From: Paracoccaceae bacterium
Lineage (GTDB): Bacteria; Pseudomonadota; Alphaproteobacteria; Rhodobacterales; Rhodobacteraceae
Assembly (NCBI GenBank): GCA_019090795.1
Contig: JAHRVG010000020.1
Span: forward strand, 1-54,045
DNA length: 54,045 bases
Direction: 5' to 3'
The notes beneath the pieces were generated by a model. The model did not search any database and was not told where the DNA came from. It was given only the letters and a program-made list of their open reading frames with translations. A program made the translations under genes and the position numbers. Positions 38,538-48,730 of the stretch are shown piece by piece (positions within the stretch are counted from its first letter, which is position 1; each line of letters begins with the position of its first letter).

Positions 38538-39332
38538 CTATTGTAGTGCCACATTGTTAATCACGACCTTGCTGTCTTGCAGGTGCAGAAAATTTTCCAG
38601 ATCAGTCAAAACTGACTGGGCCACGACCTCATAACCCACCGTGGTGAAATGTATCCGGTCATCGGCACGCATCTGGCGTAATTTTCCGTCTATACGGGCA
38701 TTCATGGTGAATTCATCGGTGCCAAAAGAGGTCAGTTTGTAGGTATCAATGTATTTGATCGGCAGCCCCTTGAGCGCAGTTGATTGCAAATCAAGGATAT
38801 GGTCGTAATTCTTGCGCAGGCTGTCTTTGCCTACAATCGGCAGAGAAAACCAGATCACATCACCCGCAGCCGCCACCAACCCCTGCCCCAATTCACGCAC
38901 GCGATCGGCATAGGCGGTGTCCCAATCGGGCGAACTGAACACGGTGCGGCTGGTGCCTTGGCGAAGGTTGGTCAGGTCATTTGCCCCGAGTTGCACCAGA
39001 ATGATATCCTTTTGTTCTGGATCCGTCACATTGGGCAGCGCCTGATAGCGCGCCAGCCACCCTGCGGCGTTGGTTTTGGCAAGGCCATCGGAAACTTTGG
39101 TCAGCCGCACCACCTCGAGCATTTCACATCGGGCATAGCGGCGATAAAACGCGCCCCATAATCCGTCCGCCAATGAATCGCCCAGCACCACAAGGCGGGC
39201 TTTGTACGCTGGGCAATCCGGCGTTGCATTCCAGTTTCCGGCCAGATCAATTGCTTGCGCACTACCTGCGAACAGGTTCAATAGCGAAAAACCTAGCGCC
39301 AAAGTGAGGCAGCGTAAATTCTTTAATGTCAT
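38538..39332 (-). CDS. SGNH/GDSL hydrolase, secreted
   Basis: A 264-residue protein with a cleavable signal peptide (residues 1-28, AGSAQAID). The SGNH blocks are GDSLADG, QLGANDLTN and DDRIHFTTVG. It is a divergent relative of the downstream lipoprotein SGNH gene; both share the DUF459-like pattern. Two starts six bases apart (39338, 39332) are possible; the second is preferred because GAG precedes it by six bases. It starts ten bases downstream of the CxxC-repeat gene, in the same operon. Confidence 0.87.
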   Translation of the reverse strand: MTLKNLRCLTLALGFSLLNLFAGSAQAIDLAGNWNATPDCPAYKARLVVLGDSLADGLWGAFYRRYARCEMLEVVRLTKVSDGLAKTNAAGWLARYQALPNVTDPEQKDIILVQLGANDLTNLRQGTSRTVFSSPDWDTAYADRVRELGQGLVAAAGDVIWFSLPIVGKDSLRKNYDHILDLQSTALKGLPIKYIDTYKLTSFGTDEFTMNARIDGKLRQMRADDRIHFTTVGYEVVAQSVLTDLENFLHLQDSKVVINNVALQ

Positions 39333-39342
39333 AATCATCTCG

Positions 39343-41604
39343 TTACCCGTTACTAGAATCAGCCAAAGCACTGTGCCACGCATTCACAGCCTTGACAGTG
39401 GTTGGCCCCGGCAGGCCATCAACGCGCCCCCTGTAAAACCCTTCATCGCGCAAGCGTTGCTGTACGATCAACACCACGTCCCGGCTCCGGCTGCTCAACT
39501 GCAATGTCAGACGCTCCAGCGCAGTGGGATCGCCTTTGGCCATCGCATCCCAATAAAGTTCCGCAGCCCTATCAGCATCAGAGTCCATACCTTTGCCGGT
39601 TTCCAGAACCCCGGCCAGAAAGGAATAGGCGTGCAGATAATCCTGATCCACTGACTTTTGGAACCAAGCGGCAGCCTGTTCCGGCGAAACCTCGACTCCG
39701 GTGCCCGACTGCAGGAAAAATCCGACAAAGAACTGCGCCAGGGGATTGCCATCGCGCGCAATCGGTTCCGCTATTTCATACGCATCCTCGGCGGTTTTCC
39801 CCGCGACCAATTGCTTGGAATACAGCACTGTCAGCAATTCCTTGGACAGCCAGTCGCCAAGATCAGACCCTTTCAGGGCGATCTGCTCTGCGCGCTCGGG
39901 GTCGGCAAGGCTGCCGTCACCGGGCGCATACAGGTTAAACGCCGTCAGGCCAAACGCGGCAGGAACTTGCTGCTCAACACCCTGCGCATAATATCCAGCG
40001 GCCTCGGAATGTTTTCCCTCGGCCTGACGTATCCGCCCCATAAGCGTCAGCAACAATCCGTCCTCTGGATAGACCGTAAGCGCTTTGCCGCAGGTTTCGT
40101 TGGAGGCAACCACATCAATATCGGCCAGCTTACGCGGCCCACCCATTTGCGGCAAACCCACCACTGCCATACAAGGGGAAATCCGTTTCAAACGTGCCAC
40201 GCGAGAGACGAGAAATGCCTCTGCCGTTTGCTTGTGTTCGCAAATCTCGCAGCTATCCAGATACGCCTTTATCAAATCCTCAGACACAGCCTGTCGCGCA
40301 GCTTCGTAAGTTGCGGTTTCCTGCTGAAATTTCTCATCGTTTTCGATTTGCAAAATCAGTTCCCGAGCCTTTGAGGCACTGACGCAGGCCTCGCATTCGG
40401 TGATGTAATTGCGCAAAGATGTCAGGTTCATCGACACACTGGCCTGTTGAAACGCCGCCGCCTCTGCCTCGCCAACCCGCCGGATCGCCTCAATCTTACC
40501 GATCCGCTCAAGCGCGCGATCTTTCAACTCGCAAAGCGAACAATTCTCGGTAAAGATGATCAGGCGCTCAGGGCTGGCATCGTCCTTGATCCGCTCCCAG
40601 ACCTCATTTTCCAACTGCCGTTCTACCGCTGCCCGACGCATACCACGCAGCCGGTTGGTCAGCTTGGCCTCTAGCGGGCAAAACTCACAACTGTTCAGAA
40701 AGCTGTTTAAATCGGCCTCTGTCTCGGTTTTCATCAAAAACATAGCTTCAAAAGTTTCGTGATACAGCTTGGCCTCTACACCGCCGTAAGGTGCTGTATT
40801 TACGTGGGTAATCAATTCCTCAGACAGGTTTTCCTCGTTTTTGACGATCAGATTGTACATGCTGCCGCAATTCCGGTTACGCCGGATCATCCGTGTTAGC
40901 GCCGCGTTCAGATAGGCATCCACCTCGCCCACCGAGGAATTGCCGTCGCCATTGCCAAAGGGGGTACGATCAGCCACGCCGCTCAACAGATCACGGGGGA
41001 AATTCGAATTACTGACTTCTTTGCACATTTGTGCAGCGGCGGTTTCAACAACGGTTACCACGGTGAATTCAAAAGCCAGTTCATCAATCATCGCCCGAAT
41101 GGGTTGCAATTCAGAGGGCACAACCCCTTGTGGATCAGACAAGCGTAAAAAACCAACCCGCCGGTAATCTGGGCTGAACACCGCCACCAAGGCCGAAATC
41201 CTTTTGGAAAACTCCGCAAGGGGGAAACGCCCATCGCCCAATGCGATCTCAACCCCTTCCGCACCTTTGGAAATTTCCACATCCATCACCAGCGTCACTT
41301 GATCGGAGAAATTTCCACTGGCATCCATGGAGGTCTGGAAGCTCGACACCAGATTAGATTTAAGAAGCGCTGCAAAAACCTCGCCCCGCGCCGCCTCGGC
41401 CATTGGTAGGTCTGGCAATACCAGAATTGAAACCTCTGACGGGGTATTTTCGTTTTGAATACTTTCTGGGTTGGGGCCGAGATACATCACCTGCAACCCA
41501 AGACCGGATGCCGCATCATTGCCGCCCGCACTTGCAGAAATTGAGGAAAATGCCGTGAAAATCCAAATCAAGGAAAAAACAGCGGAAAAGCTACGTAAGG
41601 TCAA
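39343..41604 (-). CDS. Secreted Sel1/peptidoglycan-binding protein with four CxxC repeats
   Basis: A 753-residue protein. A TTG start at 41604 is chosen because AAGGGG lies seven bases before it; the frame stays open to 41664. After a signal peptide (cleavage near ISASAGGN) comes a novel N-terminal domain. Four repeats follow, with CxxC at residues 306-309, 355-358, 404-407 and 452-455. Sel1-like repeats follow (about 530-680: AEGKHSEAAGYYAQGVEQ, AAAWFQKSVDQDY). The C-terminus is a peptidoglycan-binding domain (LRDEGFYRGRVDGLPGPTTV). It heads the eight-gene envelope operon. I know no described family with these repeats. Confidence 0.86.
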   Translation of the reverse strand: MTLRSFSAVFSLIWIFTAFSSISASAGGNDAASGLGLQVMYLGPNPESIQNENTPSEVSILVLPDLPMAEAARGEVFAALLKSNLVSSFQTSMDASGNFSDQVTLVMDVEISKGAEGVEIALGDGRFPLAEFSKRISALVAVFSPDYRRVGFLRLSDPQGVVPSELQPIRAMIDELAFEFTVVTVVETAAAQMCKEVSNSNFPRDLLSGVADRTPFGNGDGNSSVGEVDAYLNAALTRMIRRNRNCGSMYNLIVKNEENLSEELITHVNTAPYGGVEAKLYHETFEAMFLMKTETEADLNSFLNSCEFCPLEAKLTNRLRGMRRAAVERQLENEVWERIKDDASPERLIIFTENCSLCELKDRALERIGKIEAIRRVGEAEAAAFQQASVSMNLTSLRNYITECEACVSASKARELILQIENDEKFQQETATYEAARQAVSEDLIKAYLDSCEICEHKQTAEAFLVSRVARLKRISPCMAVVGLPQMGGPRKLADIDVVASNETCGKALTVYPEDGLLLTLMGRIRQAEGKHSEAAGYYAQGVEQQVPAAFGLTAFNLYAPGDGSLADPERAEQIALKGSDLGDWLSKELLTVLYSKQLVAGKTAEDAYEIAEPIARDGNPLAQFFVGFFLQSGTGVEVSPEQAAAWFQKSVDQDYLHAYSFLAGVLETGKGMDSDADRAAELYWDAMAKGDPTALERLTLQLSSRSRDVVLIVQQRLRDEGFYRGRVDGLPGPTTVKAVNAWHSALADSSNG
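40198..40712 (-). repeat. Four tandem CxxC protein repeats, 48-49 residues apart
   Basis: Inside the Sel1/peptidoglycan-binding protein, the cores LNSCEFCPLEAKL, TENCSLCELKDRA, ITECEACVSASKA and LDSCEICEHKQTA recur with spacings of 49, 49 and 48 residues. The consensus is L..[FY]...C..C.....A...L. A cysteine-free version (NTAPYGGVEAKL) lies upstream. DNA repeats are not evident, so the repeat is ancient or under protein-level selection. Confidence 0.85.
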
Positions 41605-41935
41605 AATATCACCCCTTAATCTATGGGGCAAAAAAATATTTGCCCGCCAAAGAGCATATGCCACCTTTTATGTCTACCAATGGTAAACATGGCAGATTTC
41701 CGCCCGTCAAGAAAAAGATTCGTTGTTTACAACAATTTGGCCGGTTTTCTCGGGCAATGTTGCAAGTAAACGAAAGAAAATTACGGAAATCGGTTTCAAA
41801 TATTCAGGACTCTGAGCTTGCCGGGCCGGGTTACTTTGGAGAAAATCGCGCCTTCGTACCGTTTATTGGTTCGATATCCTTGACATCCTTGCATTCAATG
41901 GCACTTCGTGGGTGTAAATACCAAAGGAGAATATC
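41605..41935. other. Divergent 331-base intergenic region
   Basis: It separates the minus-strand envelope operon from the plus-strand RND efflux operon and should hold both promoters. A TTGACG box on the minus strand (complement of 41705-41710) and a TTGACA on the plus strand (41880-41885) are candidate -35 elements, but neither has a good -10 at normal spacing. A plus-strand open frame crossing the region has a composition unlike a protein and is not called. AAAGGAG precedes the RND adaptor ATG. Confidence 0.45.
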
Positions 41936-43282
41936 ATGAGCTGGCGCGCGCTGTTGTTTTTGCCCCCGATTGCAGTTGGAATCGTCCTTTTTATGTGGAT
42001 GACCAAGGGTGATGACAGCCCGATACTGGCAGACGTACCAGAAGCAGCGCTGGCCGTTAGGGTCAGTACTGTTGCGCCACAGGATTTTGTTGCAACAGCA
42101 AGCGGTTTTGGCCGTGTGAAAGCTATTGAAACCTGGCATGCGATATCTCAGGTTTCCGGGCGTGCGCTTGAGGTTAGCCCCGATGTTGTGGTCGGAGAGC
42201 TGGTCAAGGCTGGCGCGCTGTTGGTACGGATTGATCCGCGCGATTATGAAATTGCCCTGAGCAAAGCCAAAACTGGTGTCGCCAGTGCCCGCGCCGGCCT
42301 TCAGGAACTGGACGCGGTAAGTGCCAACACCAAGGCAACGCTGGAGTTGGAACAGGAAATCGAAGCATTTTATCAGACGGAACTGGATCGCCAGCTCGCG
42401 CTCCTAGAACGTGGCACAGTTTCGCAGGCGACGCTGGACAAAGCGCGGCGCACCCTGTTGATCCAACAAAAAATGGTACTGGGCCTGAAAAACACGCTAA
42501 CGCTGGTGCCGGTTCAAAAGCAATCGCTTCAGGCCTCTCTTGGGGCGCGTCTGGCCGAGCAGGAAGAAGCGGAACGGGCACTATCCAACATCGAAATTCG
42601 CGCGCCTTTTGACGGGCGTGTGGTCAAAGCGGATGTGGCGGTGCAGGAATTTGTGCGTTCAGGCAACACCCTGTTGGTAATGGACAATACCGCCGCGAGC
42701 GAAATAACCGCCGAGTTTCAGCCAAATGTCATTTCAAGCCTGTTTCGCAGCGCTTCTGTCGAGATTCGGGCGAAATCAATGGACCTGACGGATCTGCGTG
42801 CGTTGTCCCGCGTTCTCAAAAGCCTGAAACTAAAAGCGCAAATCGAAGTAACCGCAGGCAAAGAAACCTATGTCTGGTCGGCCACTATCATGCGGGTCAA
42901 CGGGGCGACTGATTTCTCAACCGGCACCCTTGGTGTTGTGGTGCGCATTGATGGCCCAGGCCGACCAAACCCGCTCATTCTGCGCCCGCCGCTAATGAAT
43001 GGTTCTTTCGCCCGCGTTACCCTTACTGCCCCCAAACGGGCTGATACCATTCTGGTGGATCGCGATGCCCTGCGGCTGGCAACAGACGGCTCGCAGTTTG
43101 TGTACATTGCCAATTCCGTTCAAAGACTGGAGCGGCGCAATATCACCCTTGGCCCAATCAGTGGCCGCCACGTTGTGGTGACGGGGGGGCTGGAGGCGGG
43201 AGACACGCTAGTGCTTTCTGATCCGCAACCGGCGATTCAGGGTATGTTGCTGGATCCGGTACAGATGGATCGGGTACAGTAA
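41936..43282 (+). CDS. RND efflux periplasmic adaptor (membrane fusion protein)
   Basis: A 448-residue HlyD/MFP-type adaptor. An N-terminal helix anchors it (residues 5-22, LLFLPPIAVGIVLFMWM). The lipoyl/beta-barrel regions flank a long coiled-coil hairpin (about residues 100-215: KTGVASARAGLQELDAVSAN and the returning helix LAEQEEAERALSNIEIRAPF). The conserved IRAPFDGRV motif marks the second lipoyl half. It shares one base with the pump gene (TAATG), so it is its partner, linking the inner membrane pump to an outer membrane channel not encoded here. Confidence 0.93.
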   Translation: MSWRALLFLPPIAVGIVLFMWMTKGDDSPILADVPEAALAVRVSTVAPQDFVATASGFGRVKAIETWHAISQVSGRALEVSPDVVVGELVKAGALLVRIDPRDYEIALSKAKTGVASARAGLQELDAVSANTKATLELEQEIEAFYQTELDRQLALLERGTVSQATLDKARRTLLIQQKMVLGLKNTLTLVPVQKQSLQASLGARLAEQEEAERALSNIEIRAPFDGRVVKADVAVQEFVRSGNTLLVMDNTAASEITAEFQPNVISSLFRSASVEIRAKSMDLTDLRALSRVLKSLKLKAQIEVTAGKETYVWSATIMRVNGATDFSTGTLGVVVRIDGPGRPNPLILRPPLMNGSFARVTLTAPKRADTILVDRDALRLATDGSQFVYIANSVQRLERRNITLGPISGRHVVVTGGLEAGDTLVLSDPQPAIQGMLLDPVQMDRVQ

Positions 43283-46200
43283 TGATAGCTTTTTTCACCC
43301 GCCACCCGAATGCCGCCAACCTGCTGTTGCTAGCCGGAGTCGTTCTTGGGTTAATGTCGATCACAAGCATGGAACGGGAAACTTTCCCCGAATTTTCCGC
43401 CACCGAGGTTTCGGTAAGCGTGATCTACCCCGGTGCATCGGCTGCGGATGTTGATGAACAGATTTGTCAGGAGCTTGATGACGCCCTTGGCGGTGTCGAC
43501 AATCTGGAAGATCTGGAGTGCCTGTCCGTCGATGGCCGCGCCAGAGCCACCCTCGAGATGGCCGAAGGCAGCGATATCGGCCAGTTTTACAATGATGTCG
43601 CCTCTATTTCTTCGTCGATGAACACCCTGCCGGATGCCGCAGATCCCCCTGCCGTGGCGATTGAGGGCAAAACAGATCTCATCGCCTTGCTGGCGGTCTC
43701 GGGCGTTGATACCTCCGATGCGCTGGTGCGCTATACGGATGAACTGGCCAACAGGATTGAAGCCTTGCCACTGGTTTCTGCCGCAATTGTTTCGGGTATA
43801 AGCGCAGGCGAATTGCGTATTAGCTTCGATCAATCCGCCCTGCGCCGATATGGATTAAGCGCCGGAGACGTTTCAGACGCCATTGCAACCCGCAGCCTGC
43901 GGGCACCGGTTGGGACTGTCGCCACCACAAGCCGTGAAATCACCTTACGCTACTCCGATGTCCGCCGCTCGGTCCGCGAGCTGGAAGATCTGGTGGTCAC
44001 GCAAAATGACAGTGGCGGTTTTGTGCGCCTGTCAGATCTGGGAACAGTCACTCTGGTCGAGGAAAAGCCGGAAGTCCGCTCCTTTATTGATGGCGAACGT
44101 GCGGCAATCATCCAGATCACCAAAAACAGGACTGATGACGCAATTAATGCTTTTGCCCAGTTCCAGACCCTACTGGATGATGAACGCCAGCGTTACCCGG
44201 AACCGTTCAAAATCGAGGTCACCAACGACATCACCGAAATCGTCAGCGACCGTATCAATCTGGTGGTCGAGAATACCGCGATGGGGCTGGTTCTGGTGAT
44301 TGCGGTGATGATGATGTTCTTTTCTCTGCGCGAAGCGATCTGGATTTCTCTGGCCCTGCCCTTTTCCTTCCTGACCGCAATGTTTTTCATGAGCCTTGTC
44401 GGTGTAACTATAAACATGATTTCGCTTATTGCGCTTTTGATGTCAGTTGGTCTGATCATGGACGACAGTATCGTCATTGCCGACAACATAGCCAAATGGC
44501 GCACCAAGCTGCCGCCAAAGCAAGCAGCACTCAGAGGGGTTTCCGAGGTATTCCCGGGAGTTCTGTCTTCCTTCCTGACCACCGCTTGCGTTTTTGGCCC
44601 GCTGATGTTCCTGAGCGGCGAAATCGGGCAAATTCTGCGCTTTATTCCGATTGTCCTGCTGATCACACTGGGCATCAGCCTGCTAGAGGCCTTTCTGATC
44701 CTGCCCAATCACCTCAGTCACGTGCACGGCGATCCCGCCGCAAGTGAGCGTCGCCTTGTCCCGCGCAATGTTGATCGTTTCAAAAACGCGGTGATCCTGC
44801 CGATTGTGCGTTTCCTGTTGCGCTGGCGTTATTTCACCGTTGGCTCTACCTTTGCGGTCCTGATTATCACCATTGGCATGATTGCGGGCGGTACAATAAA
44901 AATTATCGGTTTCCCCTCAACCGAAGGCGATACAATTGAGGTGCGGCTGTCGCTAAGTTCCGGCCTGCCGATGCAGCACACAGAGGCAACAGTAGAACAG
45001 CTGCTGTCCGCATTGGAACGAATTGACGCGAAGTACACACCTGCAACGCTGGACCAGCAACCACTCGTGGAACGCACGCTGGTGCGCTATGCCACCAATC
45101 AGGACGTCAAAGACAACGGCGCGCATACGGTAACGATTTCGGTTGATCTGCTGTCGTCCGAGCAGCGAAATGTTGCTGCCAACGATATTCTGATAGCCTG
45201 GAAACAAGAGGCCGGACCGATCACGGATTTGGTGCAAAGCAACTTTACCCAAAACGAACTCGGCCCCGGAGGCAAAGATCTCGAGGTGCATTTATCGGGG
45301 GGCGATCTGCAAGAGCTGGAGGCCGCAACCGGCGAAATGCTGGCCCGGCTTTTGGCGCGCCATGATGTCACCGGTGCCTATCAGGATTTTTATGGCGGAC
45401 GACCGGAAATCAATCTCAGCCTGACCGAATACGGCTATACCATCGGCCTTACACCGCTGCGGATGGTGAACCAGCTGCGTGCCGCCTTTTCCGGTTCTGA
45501 AACCGACAGCTTCAAGGTTGGTGTTTCCGGGCGCGACGTACAGGTCGAACTGGCCAACAGCGTTTTGTCACTGGCAGATCTGGAAAACTTCCCGATCTCC
45601 CTGCCAAACGGCAAACAGGTCGGTCTGGACACCATCGCCAACGTTCAACTGAGCACTGCATACCCCCAGATCACCCGCAAGAACGGCACCGCGCTGGCGC
45701 GTGTAATCGGCACGATTGACAACGACATCCAGACCGCTACCGGAATCGGTAAAATCGTGCTTAGTGATTTTGCACCGGGGCTAAAACAACGCTATCCCGG
45801 CGTGTCCGTCAGTGTTGGCGGTGCCTCCGAGGAAACCAGCAAATCGCAATCCTCCATTGCGCTCAAGCTGCTTACCGGATTGATCGGTGTCTATATCATC
45901 CTTGCGTTCCAATTCCACAGTTATACCTTGCCAGTTGTTGTCATGCTGGCAATTCCTTTTGCCCTTATCGGCACGGTTTTTGGACATATGGCCTTGGGTT
46001 TGAACCTCTCAATGCCCAGCATGATCGGCTTTGCATCGTTGTCCGGTGTGGTAGTGAATAATGCTATTTTGTTTCTGACCTTCTTTGAAACCCATGTGGT
46101 GAACGGCGATTATAAAGCCGCGGCAGCGGATGCTGTAAGCCACCGCTTCCGGCCGGTTTTACTGTCCTCGACCACAACTTTTGTCGGCCTGATGCCGATT

Positions 46201-46416
46201 ATATTTGAGGCCAGCCCGCAAGCACAAACCCTTGTACCGCTGGTTGTATCAGTGGCCTTTGGCTTGCTGGCCTCCTTCGTTTTGGTGGTTTTTGTGTTTC
46301 CGAGCGCCTTGGCGATCTATTTTGATTTCAAGAGCATCGACCGCTGGCTGGAAACCCGCGCCAGTGCAAAAGAACAGCCAATGGTAGATGCGAAGGGCGA
46401 ACCATCAAGCGGTTAA
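43282..46416 (+). CDS. RND efflux permease (AcrB/MMPL superfamily)
   Basis: A 1044-residue inner membrane pump with the RND plan of 12 helices and two large periplasmic loops. The proton-relay aspartates appear in SVGLIMDDSIVIADNIA. Periplasmic porter segments are seen in ATEVSVSVIYPGASAADVDE and the second-half GVSVSVGGASEET. The C-terminal helices end in FDFKSIDRWLE. It works with the upstream adaptor. The substrates are unknown; the sequence resembles the HAE-type hydrophobe/amphiphile pumps of alphaproteobacteria more than heavy-metal pumps. Confidence 0.93.
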   Translation: MIAFFTRHPNAANLLLLAGVVLGLMSITSMERETFPEFSATEVSVSVIYPGASAADVDEQICQELDDALGGVDNLEDLECLSVDGRARATLEMAEGSDIGQFYNDVASISSSMNTLPDAADPPAVAIEGKTDLIALLAVSGVDTSDALVRYTDELANRIEALPLVSAAIVSGISAGELRISFDQSALRRYGLSAGDVSDAIATRSLRAPVGTVATTSREITLRYSDVRRSVRELEDLVVTQNDSGGFVRLSDLGTVTLVEEKPEVRSFIDGERAAIIQITKNRTDDAINAFAQFQTLLDDERQRYPEPFKIEVTNDITEIVSDRINLVVENTAMGLVLVIAVMMMFFSLREAIWISLALPFSFLTAMFFMSLVGVTINMISLIALLMSVGLIMDDSIVIADNIAKWRTKLPPKQAALRGVSEVFPGVLSSFLTTACVFGPLMFLSGEIGQILRFIPIVLLITLGISLLEAFLILPNHLSHVHGDPAASERRLVPRNVDRFKNAVILPIVRFLLRWRYFTVGSTFAVLIITIGMIAGGTIKIIGFPSTEGDTIEVRLSLSSGLPMQHTEATVEQLLSALERIDAKYTPATLDQQPLVERTLVRYATNQDVKDNGAHTVTISVDLLSSEQRNVAANDILIAWKQEAGPITDLVQSNFTQNELGPGGKDLEVHLSGGDLQELEAATGEMLARLLARHDVTGAYQDFYGGRPEINLSLTEYGYTIGLTPLRMVNQLRAAFSGSETDSFKVGVSGRDVQVELANSVLSLADLENFPISLPNGKQVGLDTIANVQLSTAYPQITRKNGTALARVIGTIDNDIQTATGIGKIVLSDFAPGLKQRYPGVSVSVGGASEETSKSQSSIALKLLTGLIGVYIILAFQFHSYTLPVVVMLAIPFALIGTVFGHMALGLNLSMPSMIGFASLSGVVVNNAILFLTFFETHVVNGDYKAAAADAVSHRFRPVLLSSTTTFVGLMPIIFEASPQAQTLVPLVVSVAFGLLASFVLVVFVFPSALAIYFDFKSIDRWLETRASAKEQPMVDAKGEPSSG

Positions 46417-46472
46417 AGCGCAATCCGGCGATACGGCAGCCAAGAAGTTTAGAGACCCAGACAGGAAAATCT

Positions 46473-46500
46473 TTGAAATTACTGTCTACTCCCCTATTTT
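46473..46500 (+). promoter_or_regulatory. Weak candidate promoter upstream of purL
   Basis: TTGAAA (46473-46478) and TATTTT (46495-46500), 16 bases apart, lie 66 bases before the purL ATG in the 150-base gap after the RND gene. The -10 is a partial match only. Confidence 0.3.
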
Positions 46501-46566
46501 CCCTTTCCCTGTTGGCTTTCATCGCCTATTAGGTGCGCAACAATTGCCTCTGGAGTACCGGACGAT

Positions 46567-48726
46567 ATGCAAGAGCCAGCCATCACCGAACAACTGATCA
46601 AAGACCATGGGCTTACGCCTGACGAGTATCAAGTGATCCTCGATTTGATCGGCCGTGAGCCGAGTTTTACCGAACTGGGAATTTTCAGCGCCATGTGGAA
46701 CGAGCATTGTTCCTATAAATCGTCGAAAAAATGGCTGCGCACCCTGCCCACCACTGGCCCGCAGGTGATTTGCGGCCCCGGCGAAAATGCTGGCATCGTG
46801 GATATTGGCGACGGACAATGCGTGGTTTTCAAAATGGAGAGCCATAACCACCCCTCTTATATCGAACCTTATCAGGGCGCAGCAACCGGCGTTGGCGGTA
46901 TTCTGCGCGATGTCTTTACCATGGGCGCACGCCCGATTGCGGCGATGAACTCCCTGTCATTTGGCGAGCTGTCCCACCCCAAAACCAAATCTCTGGTCAA
47001 TGGTGTGGTTGAAGGCATCGGCGGTTATGGCAACTGTTTTGGCGTGCCGACCGTGGGTGGCGAAGTACGTTTTCATAGCGCCTATAACGGCAACTGTCTG
47101 GTGAATGCTTTCGCCGCCGGTCTGGCTGACACAGACAAGATTTTCTACTCCGCCGCTTCCGGAATTGGAATGCCTGTTGTTTACCTCGGGGCCAAAACCG
47201 GCCGCGACGGGGTTGGCGGGGCCACTATGGCGTCGGCAGAATTCGATGATACGATTGAGGACAAGCGCCCCACCGTGCAAGTTGGCGATCCTTTCACTGA
47301 AAAACGCCTGATGGAGGCCACTCTTGAACTGATGGGCACAGGGGCGGTGATTTCCATTCAGGATATGGGGGCCGCAGGCCTGACCTGTTCCGCTGTGGAA
47401 ATGGGTGACAAGGGTAGCCTTGGGGTACGGCTAAATCTGGAAGACGTACCGATCCGCGAAGAACACATGAGCGCCTATGAAATGATGCTCTCGGAATCGC
47501 AGGAACGCATGTTGATGGTGCTGAACCCGGCGCTGGAGGCCGAGGCAAAAGCCGTGTTCGAGAAATGGGATCTGGATTTTGCCATCGTTGGCGAAACCCT
47601 TGCTGAGGACCGTTTCCTTGTTACCCTAAATGGCGAAGTAAAAGCCGATCTGCCCCTCAAGGCCCTGTCCGGAAACGCCCCTGAATACAGCCGCCCATGG
47701 GAAGAAACCCCTGCTGCAACGCCGCTCACGGATATGCCCGAAGTAGACGCCGCAAAAGGGTTGCTGGCACTGTTGTCGAGCGAGAACTATGCCTCACGCG
47801 CTTGGGTGTATGAGCAATATGACACCATGGTTATGGCCGATACCGCCGTGCGCCCTGGATCGGACGCGGGCGTGGTGCGGGTGCATGACACGTCAAAAGC
47901 GCTGGCCTTTACATCCGATGTAACCCCACGTTATTGCAAGGCAAATCCCTATGAGGGTGGCAAACAGGCAGTGGCAGAAGCTTACCGAAACCTTTGCGCC
48001 ACCGGGGCATTACCGCTGGCGACCACCGACAATTTGAATTTTGGCAATCCGGAAAAACCGGAAATCATGGGTCAGTTTGTCGGCTGTGTCAAAGGCATCG
48101 GCGATGCCTGTTCCGCGCTGGATATGCCGATCGTTTCGGGCAACGTTAGCCTTTACAATGAAACCGACGGAGTTGGCATTCTGCCCACCCCGACCATCGG
48201 TGCCGTTGGAATACTGCCCACATTGGACGCGGTGATTGGCGTTGCGCCAAACGCAGGTGACACATTGGTGTTGATTGGCGAAACAGCCGGTCATCTGGGC
48301 CAATCGGCCTTGCTGAAAGAGGTGTTCAACCGCGAAGATGGCGATGCGCCAACGGTTGATCTGAAGGCAGAACGCAAAGCGGGCGAATTCGTGCGCGCAG
48401 CAAAAGCCGCTGGCCTGATTTCAGCCGCACACGACCTTTCCGATGGCGGCCTTGCACTGGCGGCGGCAGATATGGCGCTGGCTTGCGGTGTCGGGGTGAA
48501 AACCCAGACCGGCAACACCGGCTGGTGCTTTGGTGAAGATCAGGCGCGCTATTTGCTGGCAACAACAGACGCAAATGCAGTGCTGGCGCTGGCCCGCAAG
48601 CAGGCCGTTCCAGCCGCCGTCATTGGCACAGTTGAAGGCAGCGATATTTGCTTTGGCGACAGCACCCTTTCCTTGGCCAAAGCACGCAGCGCATTTGACA
48701 CCGGACTGGCACAAAAAGTCGCGTAA
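46567..48726 (+). CDS. purL: Phosphoribosylformylglycinamidine synthase II
   Basis: A 719-residue small-type PurL, the fourth step of de novo purine synthesis (FGAR to FGAM, with ATP and glutamine-derived ammonia). It needs PurQ and PurS, which are not in this window. Typical segments are [30 protein letters not shown], and the glycine-rich [15 protein letters not shown]. The C-terminal AIRS-like half includes [17 protein letters not shown]-type sequence. It has no glutaminase domain, as expected. A bolA-family gene follows 67 bases downstream. Confidence 0.97.
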   Translation: MQEPAITEQLIKDHGLTPDEYQVILDLIGREPSFTELGIFSAMWNEHCSYKSSKKWLRTLPTTGPQVICGPGENAGIVDIGDGQCVVFKMESHNHPSYIEPYQGAATGVGGILRDVFTMGARPIAAMNSLSFGELSHPKTKSLVNGVVEGIGGYGNCFGVPTVGGEVRFHSAYNGNCLVNAFAAGLADTDKIFYSAASGIGMPVVYLGAKTGRDGVGGATMASAEFDDTIEDKRPTVQVGDPFTEKRLMEATLELMGTGAVISIQDMGAAGLTCSAVEMGDKGSLGVRLNLEDVPIREEHMSAYEMMLSESQERMLMVLNPALEAEAKAVFEKWDLDFAIVGETLAEDRFLVTLNGEVKADLPLKALSGNAPEYSRPWEETPAATPLTDMPEVDAAKGLLALLSSENYASRAWVYEQYDTMVMADTAVRPGSDAGVVRVHDTSKALAFTSDVTPRYCKANPYEGGKQAVAEAYRNLCATGALPLATTDNLNFGNPEKPEIMGQFVGCVKGIGDACSALDMPIVSGNVSLYNETDGVGILPTPTIGAVGILPTLDAVIGVAPNAGDTLVLIGETAGHLGQSALLKEVFNREDGDAPTVDLKAERKAGEFVRAAKAAGLISAAHDLSDGGLALAAADMALACGVGVKTQTGNTGWCFGEDQARYLLATTDANAVLALARKQAVPAAVIGTVEGSDICFGDSTLSLAKARSAFDTGLAQKVA

Positions 48727-48730
48727 TCCC

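Noticed and set aside
41640-41939. 99-residue plus-strand frame before the RND adaptor
   Set aside because: Composition is unlike a protein, it covers the shared promoter region, and it lacks a ribosome-binding site. Its overlap with the adaptor start looks fortuitous.
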